Shown here piece after piece: positions 55,766 through 63,237 of a stretch of 64,000 bases of DNA (position 1 is the first letter of the stretch; each line of letters starts with the position of its first letter). The position numbers and the translations under genes were made by a program. The stretch lies in contig RFFC02000023.1 of the NCBI GenBank assembly GCA_005518205.2, forward strand, positions 20,031 through 84,030, written 5' to 3'. Under the pieces are notes generated by a model that saw only the letters and a list, made by a program, of their open reading frames with translations, did not search any database and was not told where the DNA came from. Source of the DNA: Hormoscilla sp. GUM202 (lineage in GTDB: Bacteria > Cyanobacteriota > Cyanobacteriia > Cyanobacteriales > Desertifilaceae).

Positions 55766-56092
55766 CAGGGCCGTTTCATTCTTCCCGGCCACCCACGACG
55801 AAGGTTCAAGATCGTTTAGGCCATTCGGACAGATTAAAGTTAAGAGGGACCAGGGCGCAACCGGTGCCAGTTAAAGTTGGGTGTAGGGCCACGGCAGCGG
55901 TTCGACTAGCGCTACGGGCACTTCCTAGACGCTAATCGCCAGAAGTAACATCTGCGAATTTACTCACATTATTTCTGATGCCGTGCCCCTACCGATGCCG
56001 TACAGCTACAACATATTCTAACCAAAGTCGCACAGTTTAGTAGAATAGAAAATGTTATAATTGCTGTAATAACTCAGGAGGCTAAGACTGGT
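55766..56092. other. Gene-free stretch upstream of the UPF0175 gene
   Basis: No coding frame is supported. TAGAATAGAAAATGTTATAATTG (56041-56063) contains a good -10 box TATAAT and may be the promoter for the following gene. Confidence 0.4.
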
Positions 56093-56338
56093 ATGAGCGT
56101 AGTCATTGACAACGAAATCATAGAAAGAATCGGGATGTCAGAAACAGAGTTAAAGCGGGAAATTGCGATTTATCTGTTTAGAGAAAAAAAGTTAACCATA
56201 GGACGTGCCAGTGAGTTTGCGGGCATGAATTTAATTCAGTTCCGGCGCTTGCTAGCTAGTCGCCGAATTTCCCTCGGTTACGGGGTGCGCGAGTTTAGAG
56301 AAGACATCAAAACATTGCAGGAAATGGGACGGTTATGA
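56093..56338 (+). CDS. UPF0175 family protein, probable antitoxin
   Basis: 81 aa: MSETELKREIAIYLFREKKL, TIGRASEFAGMNLIQFRRLL, then LGYGVREFREDIKTLQ. This is the UPF0175 helix-turn-helix pattern, usually paired with a DUF3368 PIN toxin. No such toxin follows. A CAGGAGG ribosome binding site lies 12-18 bases upstream. Confidence 0.85.
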   Translation: MSVVIDNEIIERIGMSETELKREIAIYLFREKKLTIGRASEFAGMNLIQFRRLLASRRISLGYGVREFREDIKTLQEMGRL

Positions 56339-56361
56339 TAAAATCGCTTCAACAGAGTCCG

Positions 56362-56393
56362 TAGGTTGGGTTGAGGAACGAAACCCAACCTAC
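56362..56393. repeat. GTAGGTTGGGTT palindrome
   Basis: GTAGGTTGGGTT and AACCCAACCTAC flank GAGGAACGA. The same hairpin occurs at 57214-57246 and a variant at 55463-55494, so three lie within 1.8 kb. Confidence 0.85.
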
Positions 56394-56488
56394 ATTAGGC
56401 GATCGACAATTCAGAACTCGTATCCCCTGGCTACCCAATAGTGCCAGTCCGCGATCGCATCTGCTGTTTCGGGATCGACATTTACCAT

Positions 56489-56908
56489 TTACCCATCAAC
56501 AACTACCAACTCTACACCGCAGCGAGTTGCCGCTTCTGCCAACCGGGTATCAAGTGTTGCCAGCGGTAATTTCAATCGTAATGCTAGCTCTAAATATGCT
56601 GCATCGTAAGCTGCTAAACCTTCCTGTCGTCCTAGTATTAATGTTGACGAAAGGGCATTACTATCTGTAGCTTCGTCAACGTAAATTAACAGTGAATTTA
56701 ACAACTCAATAGCTATATTTGATTGCTCCTGAGTCATGCGATTACGTCGTTCAGCGACCAGTAAAGTATTAGCAATTTCTAGGGACCAAATTCCTGGGAC
56801 GAATGCTTGCGACACTGGCATCATTGCCAGTATCGCATTAGCATAATCGTCATTTTCATCCAATAAACACCAACTAATTGCTACAGAACAATCCAAGACA
56901 AACTGCAT
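56489..56908 (-). CDS. vapC: PIN-domain toxin (VapC type)
   Basis: 139 aa. The acidic PIN residues are visible: MQFVLDCSVAISWCLLDEND (first Asp), WSLEIANTLL (Glu), GLAAYDAAYLELALRLKLPL (Asp) and ATLDTRLAEAA (Asp). VapC toxins are RNases, often of tRNA. The ATG overlaps the stop of the antitoxin gene (TAATG), so the pair is translationally coupled. Confidence 0.92.
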   Translation of the reverse strand: MQFVLDCSVAISWCLLDENDDYANAILAMMPVSQAFVPGIWSLEIANTLLVAERRNRMTQEQSNIAIELLNSLLIYVDEATDSNALSSTLILGRQEGLAAYDAAYLELALRLKLPLATLDTRLAEAATRCGVELVVVDG

Positions 56909-57180
56909 TAAAACCTTCGCCCCTCTTCAATCATTTCCCGAATTGAATCTTTATCCAATGCCACTTCTTTCCCAAGTTGTCGCATTCGGAAAATTGCTTC
57001 AGTAATTGATTCTTTAGTAGTCAACTTTCCCCAAGCATTATACCGTGGTTTAGTTTCTACAGATGATAACGGCTGCACAACCACCACCACCTCAACAGAA
57101 GTATCATGAAAATCAGTTGGCATCACGATTTGCAAAATGCCATCTGTGCCAATATGCGCAATGTGCTTCATTGTTTCCAT
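56908..57180 (-). CDS. Antitoxin paired with the PIN toxin
   Basis: 90 aa: METMKHIAHIGTDGILQIVM, then VEVVVVVQPLS and LDKDSIREMIEEGRRF. It matches small VapB-like antitoxins found before cyanobacterial PIN toxins. The C-terminal acidic/basic helix probably masks the toxin. ATG 57180 or 57171. A GTAGGTTGGGTT palindrome lies upstream. Confidence 0.8.
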   Translation of the reverse strand: METMKHIAHIGTDGILQIVMPTDFHDTSVEVVVVVQPLSSVETKPRYNAWGKLTTKESITEAIFRMRQLGKEVALDKDSIREMIEEGRRF

Positions 57181-57275
57181 ATCAGACTCCAGAAAATCAT
57201 ATACAAAAGACTCCGTAGGTTGGGTTGAGGAACGAAACCCAACCTACAATCGCAGGTCCGATTATCCATAAGATA

Positions 57276-57440
57276 TCAAAAGATAGTATAGATAAACGGA
57301 GCAATAACAGAAGCCTGACTGAGGACAATCAAGGCCCCAACCATGACTAAACTGATAATCAAAGGTAATAACCAATACTTTTTGCGTTCCCGCAGAAATT
57401 CCCAGAGGTCCTTAAACAAATCAACAGTAGTTTCCCACAT
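57276..57440 (-). CDS. DUF5989 small membrane protein, 54 aa
   Basis: MWETTVDLFKDLWEFLRERK then KYWLLPLIISLVMVGALIVL, ending SVIAPFIYTIF: one amphipathic start and one membrane helix, the DUF5989 pattern. Its ATG overlaps the stop of the SxtJ gene upstream (TAATG), so both belong to one operon. Such genes accompany NodU-type carbamoyltransferases in surface-polysaccharide clusters. Confidence 0.85.
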   Translation of the reverse strand: MWETTVDLFKDLWEFLRERKKYWLLPLIISLVMVGALIVLSQASVIAPFIYTIF

Positions 57441-57587
57441 TAGAAAGGTCGCTCCATAGTTTCTCTAGTTCTCATTTTAGAGGGAATGCTATAGGACTCG
57501 ACATGGAGCTTCCACTCTCGACCCATCGGATCGCTACCCATCATCCGCCTGATGATTCCCATGGGCGTGAGGATCAGATAAAAGATA

Positions 57588-58528
57588 TTGTTATTTTAAT
57601 TAAAAACGAGACAGAAGTAAGCTAAAATAAAAAGAGGATATTTTTAAGGATTGATAACAATGTCGTACAGTCTAGACTTAAGGCAAAAAGTTATAACTTA
57701 TCTAGAGAATGGTGGCTCCATTACGAAGGCAGCGAAAATTTTTGGAATAGGACGAGCCACTATATACAGATGGTTAAATCGTCAAAACCTAGAGCCAACC
57801 AAGGTGGAACGACGTCAGAGAAAACTGGATTGGAAAGCATTAGAAAAAGATGTCCAAGAAAATCCTGATGCCAAATTGATAGAGAGAGCTAAAAAATTTG
57901 GAGTCCACCCGACTGCTATCTGGTATGCACTCAACAAAATACAAATTACCCGAAAAAAAAAAGAACTCCGGTATCGAGAAAGAAACAGAGAAGAAAGAAT
58001 AAAGTATTATAGAATTTTGCCTTATCAAAATGTATGGAAGTGAAAGTCTTGTATTCATTGATGAGTCAGGGTTTGAGGATATTCAGTCTTGTATTTATGG
58101 ATGGTCGAAAAAAGGTAAAAAATGGAGAAAAACAAGGGAAACGGGGAACCAGAGAAAATTTAGTAGCAGGACGAAGAAAAAAAGAAAAAGATTTAATTGC
58201 GCCAATGTTATTTAGAGGTAGTCTAAATGCTGATGGATTTGAAGGTTGGTTAGTAAAATATTTATTACCCGAATTAAAAATTATTTCAATATTAATCATG
58301 GACAATGCACCTATTCATAGAAAGAACGTGATTAGAGATTTAGTAGAGTCAGCAGGTCATAAAGTATTATTTTTGCCAAAATACTCTCCCGACCTCAATG
58401 ATATTGAGCATGATTTTAGTGCCTTAAAGAGAGCCAGAATGTATGCACCTGTAGGCACATCTTTGGATGAAGTTATCCGGGATTATTGTGCTATTTAGTG
58501 CTGTTTTCATTCTTATTTAAAACAACTA
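57588..58528 (+). mobile_element. IS630-type element with TA target duplication
   Basis: Inverted ends TTGTTATTTTAATTAAAAAC and TAGTTGTTTTAAATAAGAAT flank 941 bp; TA is duplicated. Transposase pieces run in the plus direction. It interrupts the SxtJ gene. Confidence 0.85.
57660..58498 (+). pseudogene. IS630-type transposase in three frames
   Basis: HTH part: MSYSLDLRQKVITYLENGGS, ITKAAKIFGIGRATIYRWLN (57660-58043). Then from 58030 in a second frame SLVFIDESGFEDIQSCIYGW (first Asp), and after an A-run near 58105 in a third frame LIMDNAPIHRKNVIRDLVES (second Asp) and FLPKYSPDLNDIEHDFSALK (Glu). The first shift may be the programmed type used by some IS630 members. The second, in AAAAAA, suggests inactivation. 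Confidence 0.85.
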
Positions 58529-58748
58529 TAATCCCCAAAATCAACCGGGTGTTAATCCATCCCAAGACTAGCCCAATGCGCATCCAGACTTGGTAGACTG
58601 GATCGAGGCTTTGGGGTGCTAACAATGCCCAAACCCAGAATATGACCGCGGGTATCCAGGGCCAAAGGGGTAAAGCATGACGCCATAACAAGGGTCCGAC
58701 GATCCCAAATACTAGCGCTATCATCAAGCCGAAGATTAGTCCAAAGTC

Positions 58749-58945
58749 AATTCTTCAGGAACAGTCGCCAGCGCCTCTTCATACAGCAAGGCGGCTAGAG
58801 CTTGGCTATAGGCTTTAATTTTGACCAACTTCTCAGGATTCATGGTTTTAGAGCGTTCAAATGTTTAGGGATTATCTCAGTCTAACATCATCTCGTCAGT
58901 TCATAAACTAAGCCAAAATACTCATTACAAAACTGGGATGCACCC
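58749..58945 (-). mobile_element. ISKra4 remnant
   Basis: The terminal repeat GGGTGCATCCCAGTTTTG sits at 58945. The minus frame from ATG 58844 reads MNPEKLVKIKAYSQALAALL and YEEALATVPEEL, close to ORF A of the element at 49560. The rest is lost, and it abuts the SxtJ gene. Confidence 0.8.
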
Positions 58946-58954
58946 GATAAGATA

Positions 58955-59152
58955 TAAGATTCGTTTAGTATTGATAAATATGGCCGTGACTGCTATAATC
59001 ATTTCTGGTCTAAATTTGTTGAGCAGCACCGGACTATTTGTGAGTTTTGTGCAAAAATCACAAGTTCGTTCGTGAAGGAGAAAGTGAAAACTAATTTACA
59101 TAATTACGATAATAATAGAGAATTGATGAAAGTATACTATCGAGAATTCTCT
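58955..59152 (+). pseudogene. SGNH-hydrolase-type protein fragment C (N-terminus)
   Basis: Plus frames read IRLVLINMAVTAIIISGLNL with LLSSTGLF, and after a shift NYDNNRELMKVYYREFS. These match residues 4-60 of fragment A at 28380. The fragment is on the opposite strand and ends within 200 bp. Confidence 0.7.
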
Positions 59153-59663
59153 GCTCGGCAAGGATCGCCCCCTGCAGTTGGGAGGCTATATCCATCTGCT
59201 ACACCAAACCCCAAACGCTTCTGGAGTATGCTTCCATAGCCAATCAACGGCACTGGTTCAGTTTGATTAACAAAACTGCTGAAACCCTTACAGAGCAGGT
59301 GTTTCTGCCATAGAGGATAAAACAGCTATATCCCTTACTGGGTGAGGGTTTCAGGCGATCCTTTTAATTAGACTGAACCAGTGCCCAATCAACCGGACAG
59401 GGATTTAGTCCAGGGTAGCTACTGATCGTGCCCACCACAACTGGTTTATTCATAAGCAAATATAAAAATAATTTTGCACAAATACTTATGATGTAGACCA
59501 TTCCGCATCTGGTGAGAATGTGTAATTTTCCGTTTTCAGAGCGGGTGCTGGCGGTAGATAGTAGAAGTCTATCGAGAGGATATCCTGAAACTCCAGGATG
59601 CGATCGAGCGCGACCTGTCAAAATGGCTAGAAGTTGATTATTAACCTGAGGAGAAATTGTAAC

Positions 59664-60545
59664 ATGATTCGTGAGACAACAAAGAAAGGAATTAAAAGAT
59701 CGTTATCATTTTTCCGTTACAAATTGGAGCGATTAGATTCAAGTTCATCCATCACCAAATTTTTACTATACACCCTCGAACGCCAGAAAAACGTACCAAA
59801 ACTTAAGACTGATGATGTATTTCTTGTTTCTTATCCTAGGTCAGGAAACACTTGGGTAAAAACTATCGTCGCTCACATTCTTTATCCGCACGATCGCATC
59901 TATTCGCTAAATAATTTAAATCGGCTAGTACCAGAGATTAATATGTATGAGAGCGGGATCGATAGTGACAATGAATATAGCAATCCTAGAGTCATTAAAA
60001 CTCATAGCTCCTTTCCCTTTAGACAGGGAAGACAAAATTCAGCTCTCTATTCCCAAGTTATATATATCGTCAGACATCCCTTCGACGTGATTCGTTCGTT
60101 TCACCATTATAATAGTTACGGAAACCCAAAACTGACAATTGAGGAAACCGTGTGTAGCGTAACTATGGGACATAATCAATGGGGTTTATGGGGTTCGTGG
60201 CAAGATCATGTTTTGTCATGGAAAGTGGCGGAAAAAAATTCCCAGATGCTCTTCATTCGCTATGAAGATATGAGGGTAAAAACCACTGACTATATCAGGT
60301 AAATTGCTAAGTTCCTGGGAGTAACACTGACGGTGGAAGAGGCTGAATTTATCCGGGAAAAGTCTTCCATTAAGGCGATGATCGAGATGGAGAAGAGGGG
60401 ATCGAGAAGACCAGGTTTCGAGTTTGTCAGACGCCAAGAAGATAGAAGAATTTTCAAACAGGATCTGACTCCGGAAATTAAAGACTTTATTACAGAGCAG
60501 TGTGGATATGCCATGAGCTTGTTTGATTACAGCACAGATCGATAA
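59664..60545 (+). pseudogene. Sulfotransferase, full-length but with one stop codon
   Basis: ATG 59664 with GAGGAGAAA upstream. The 5'-PAPS loop DVFLVSYPRSGNTWVKTIVA (about residues 50-69) and 3'-phosphate block VIYIVRHPFDVIRSFHHYNS (about 130-150) are intact, followed by FIRYEDMRVKTTDYIR. A TAA at 60300-60302 then interrupts, and the same frame continues IAKFLGVTLTVEEAEFIREK and RGSRRPGFEFVRR to 60545. A single CAA-to-TAA change would explain it. The normal length is 293 residues. It would transfer sulfate to a surface glycan. Confidence 0.85.
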
Positions 60546-60556
60546 CCGCGACCAGC

Positions 60557-61425
60557 CTAGGGTAATGGTGGTAGCATTTCACTATCAACGTGGCTGAGAA
60601 TTTTGGCAATTATACTCTCCCAGGAGAACTGACGTACAACCTCCATTCCCCGATTTTTCGGGCCGTCTGCGGCCCGATCGTACCATTCTACTTTTCTGGG
60701 ATGGGTCTGTAATACCTGTCGGAGACATTGGGCGAACTGGACAGGATTATCTGGCTCGCACCAGGCTGCAACTACACCTGAAGACTTAAACTCCATCAAG
60801 GGGGGAATCTCTGTGGCCGCGATCGGGGTTCCCGAAGCCATGTAAAAAACTTCAGGGGAGAAGGGTGGGCCAAAACATCAGCAGCTTGCAGCAAACTCGC
60901 GAGTTGACTGTGCTGGATGTAGCCGAGAAACTTAACGTTACTCAGTTGCTTGTCTCTAACTTGCGAGTCTGTAGTTTTTTTAACAGAGCTATTCCCAAGG
61001 TGGTCGGTTTCGGTCTGAGAACATAGATAGTTTTTGCCCGCCACCGTTATAATCGGTATTTTAGCAGCAGCCAGATCCCGGGGAGCTTCTCCAAACAGAA
61101 AACCTACTATCTCTACTTCATGCTCTAGCTTTTGCAGCGCTTCCGCTAGCAAAAATGTCCGCACTGCTCCACCCCATCTCCCGGGGGTGTGGTCAAAAAC
61201 AGTTGGTACGGGGAGATTCTCGCGGGGTGCAGGGCGAAGCATTCGGAGAGTCCATCTATCAAGTTATGTCATAATTTGCGCAAGAATGCCAGTCGCCCCT
61301 ACAGGGGTAACCGACAGCTGGGAGGGCCCATAAACGATCAACGGGTTTTGACCACACCCATCTCCCGGCCCCGGCAACCGATAGGTCGCTGACGACTATG
61401 GAAACTTTTTTTGTTGCTGCTTCAT
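60557..61425 (-). pseudogene. GT4-type glycosyltransferase, broken by a MITE and frameshifts
   Basis: ATG 61425 overlaps the upstream stop (TGATG). The protein starts KKVSIVVSDLSVAGAGRW (frame lost by one base in an A7 run), is cut by the MITE at 61185-61359, continues GGAVRTFLLAEALQKLEHEV and GFLFGEAPRDLAAAKIPIIT, then lacks most of the middle, then SNVKFLGYIQHSQLASLLQA, ADVLAHPSPLKFF, a frameshift near 60840, and MASGTPIAATEIPPLMEFKS with the distal Glu. The order matches GT4 family glycosyltransferases of about 380 residues. Confidence 0.85.
61185..61359. mobile_element. MITE-like element, copy C (175 bp), with 9-bp target duplication
   Basis: Ends GGGTGTGGTCAAAA and complement; ATCTCCCGG duplicated at 61176-61184 and 61360-61368. 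The interior is almost the same as copy A at 20971. Excision rejoins VAGAGRW to GGAVRTF in the glycosyltransferase. Confidence 0.92.
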
Positions 61426-61661
61426 CAGTCAGTCAACTTCACTGAAGCTTCTGTTTGGAGGGAGTCGAACACGCGATTGATTTGATGCTTTTCTTGGTCG
61501 GTAATCTTGTTGGATAGAATTGCTGAGGTAAGCATCTGATGCTGCTCCCGCGATATCTGACCGCTAGCCATAATCTGTCCGGTCATCTGTAAATAGTCTA
61601 AACTGGGTTGGTTCTGGGCAACTCTTGGCATACTTAAATAGTTTATCCTAATGGTGGACAA
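61425..61661 (-). CDS. Small conserved hypothetical protein
   Basis: Up to 78 aa; ATG at 61631 (MPRVAQNQPSLDYLQMTGQI) is a likely alternative start. It is helical and Gln/Ser-rich: ISREQHQMLTSAILSNKITD, then QEKHQINRVFDSLQTEA. I believe similar small proteins exist in other cyanobacteria but cannot name a function. It is coupled to the glycosyltransferase by a TGATG overlap and is divergent from gloB. Confidence 0.6.
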   Translation of the reverse strand: MSTIRINYLSMPRVAQNQPSLDYLQMTGQIMASGQISREQHQMLTSAILSNKITDQEKHQINRVFDSLQTEASVKLTD

Positions 61662-61719
61662 CTTGTGCTCAGAAAAGTTTAAATGATTGTTTTAGGCGCG
61701 ATATTGGAGGTAGTTGGCT

Positions 61720-62493
61720 ATGCAGGTTCACCGGTTGAGGGCCCTTTCTGATAATTATATCTTTTTGCTGCACGACCCCGAGCAGCAGCAGGCGGCAGTT
61801 GTGGACCCGGCAGAGGCGACACCAGTACGGCGCTGTCTGCAAGAACTGGGTGCTGATTTGGTGGCGATTTTTAATACCCACCATCATAGCGACCATGTGG
61901 GGGCGAACCACCAGCTACTACAGCAGTTCCCAGCTGTTTGCGTGTATGGAGGGGCCGACGATCGAGGTAGAATTCCCCGACAGCAGGTGTTTTTGCAAGA
62001 GGGCGATCGCGTCGAGTTTGCCAAACGTACTGCCGAGGTCTTGTTTGTCCCCGGACATACCCGCGCCCATATAGCTTACTATTTTCCCCCCACTGCTGAG
62101 GCAGAAACTGGAGAATTATTCTGTGGGGATACCCTGTTCGCCGGTGGTTGTGGCAGGCTATTTGAAGGCACACCAACTCAAATGGTAGCATCTCTGAGCA
62201 AGCTGCGGGACTTACCGGATCGTACCCGCGTCTGGTGCGCCCATGAATATACTCTGAAAAACCTCAAGTTTGCCTTGACTGTGGATGGTAATAACCCAGA
62301 TATACTGGAACGCTTTGCCGCTGTCAAGGCAGCCCGCCAGCAGCAGCAGGCGACGGTACCCTCCCTACTGGGGGTCGAGAAGCTAACAAATCCTTTTTTG
62401 CGTTGGGACCAACCGGCGTTGCAAGCAGCAGTAAAGGGTAACTCCCCAGTCCAGACTTTTGGGCGTCTGCGGGGCATGAAAGACCGGTTCTAG
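61720..62493 (+). CDS. gloB: Hydroxyacylglutathione hydrolase (glyoxalase II)
   Basis: It hydrolyses S-lactoylglutathione in methylglyoxal detoxification. The metallo-beta-lactamase motif FNTHHHSDHVG (about residues 50-60) is followed by further metal ligands in FVPGHTRAHIAYYF, LFCGDTLFAGGCGRLFEGTP and VWCAHEYTLKNLKFAL. The C-terminal NPFLRWDQPAL and LRGMKDRF are typical. 257 aa. ATG 61720 follows GGAGGTAG. Confidence 0.95.
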   Translation: MQVHRLRALSDNYIFLLHDPEQQQAAVVDPAEATPVRRCLQELGADLVAIFNTHHHSDHVGANHQLLQQFPAVCVYGGADDRGRIPRQQVFLQEGDRVEFAKRTAEVLFVPGHTRAHIAYYFPPTAEAETGELFCGDTLFAGGCGRLFEGTPTQMVASLSKLRDLPDRTRVWCAHEYTLKNLKFALTVDGNNPDILERFAAVKAARQQQQATVPSLLGVEKLTNPFLRWDQPALQAAVKGNSPVQTFGRLRGMKDRF

Positions 62494-62569
62494 CCCCAGG
62501 GTTGCATAGGTGCGACAAATTTCGTTAGGATAGAATGCTTTACCATAAGGTTACTGAGAAGAAAAGAAT

Positions 62570-63028
62570 ATGGCCAAACGCATTCAAGTGGTTTTGAACC
62601 AGGATGTCAGAAAGTTAGGTAAGTCTGGCGACCTGGTGGAAGTGGCCCCAGGCTATGCCCGCAACTATCTGGTCCCGAAAAATATGGCGGTTCGCGCCAC
62701 TAAAGGCGCGATCTCTCTTGTGGAGATCCGCAAGGAGAAAGAACGCCAGCGTTTGTTGGCGGAAAAGGAAGAGGCCCAGTCCCGCAAAATTGCCCTGGAA
62801 ACGATCGGGCGCTTCACGGTCCGCAAGCAGGTGGGCGAAGAGGATGCGATCTTTGGTACGGTGACGGACCGGGAAGTGGTAGAAGTGATTTTGGAAGCTA
62901 CTGGTCAGGAAATAGACCGCAGGGGCATTACTGTACCGGATATTGGCAAGCTGGGCTTCTACACGGCTGAAATTAAGTTGCATCCTGAGGTGACGGCCTC
63001 TGTAGAAATTCAGGTGGCACCCCTTTAG
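62570..63028 (+). CDS. rplI: Ribosomal protein L9
   Basis: 152 aa; L9 binds 23S rRNA. The signature GDLVEVAPGYARNYLVPKNM (about residues 20-39) is followed by the long helix EIRKEKERQRLLAEKEEAQS and the C-terminal domain to VTASVEIQVAPL. dnaB follows, a conserved order in cyanobacteria. Confidence 0.97.
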   Translation: MAKRIQVVLNQDVRKLGKSGDLVEVAPGYARNYLVPKNMAVRATKGAISLVEIRKEKERQRLLAEKEEAQSRKIALETIGRFTVRKQVGEEDAIFGTVTDREVVEVILEATGQEIDRRGITVPDIGKLGFYTAEIKLHPEVTASVEIQVAPL

Positions 63029-63237
63029 ATCGGTGGTCAGTGGCGTAGGACAGGCGTCTCGCCTGTCAGGCAGCGGTCAGTGGTCAATGGTCAATGGTTA
63101 GTGGTCAGTTGTATTAGAGGTAGGTGGTCAGTTTACTGATAACTGGCGATTCGCGCAGCGGAGGGGGCCCGTAGCGTGCGCACGCTACGCGAACGGTGCT
63201 ACGGCTATGGTAGCGGGTATTGTGGGTACTGGTGGCT
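63029..63237. repeat. Stack of short repeats between rplI and dnaB
   Basis: It contains GTAGGACAGGCGTCTCGCCTGTC (63039-63061), several GGTCAGTGGTCAATGG units (63062-63110), and a copy of the GC-rich palindrome TTCGCGCAGCGGAGGGGG to CACGCTACGCGA (63150-63192). No gene. Confidence 0.85.

Larger units (their letters stand above)
57442..58748 (-). pseudogene. SxtJ-family membrane protein, interrupted by IS630
   Basis: From 58748 the frame reads DFGLIFGLMIALVFGIVG, LWPWIPAVIFWVWALLAPQS and VYQVWMRIGLVLGWINTRLI, and is interrupted at LGII by the IS (57588-58528). Beyond it FYLILTPMGIIRRMMGSDPM and ESYSIPSKMRTRETMERPF follow to the stop at 57442-57439 region. Excising the IS and one TA restores the frame. 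The N-terminus is truncated by an ISKra4 remnant. Confidence 0.88.

Noticed and set aside
55543..55935. Lys/Arg-rich ORFs on both strands
   Set aside because: Translations of the 20-21-bp repeat array with no domain beyond it.
59364..59621. Minus-strand ORF of 85 aa
   Set aside because: No recognisable domain, start or ribosome binding site; composition fits non-coding DNA between two pseudogenes.
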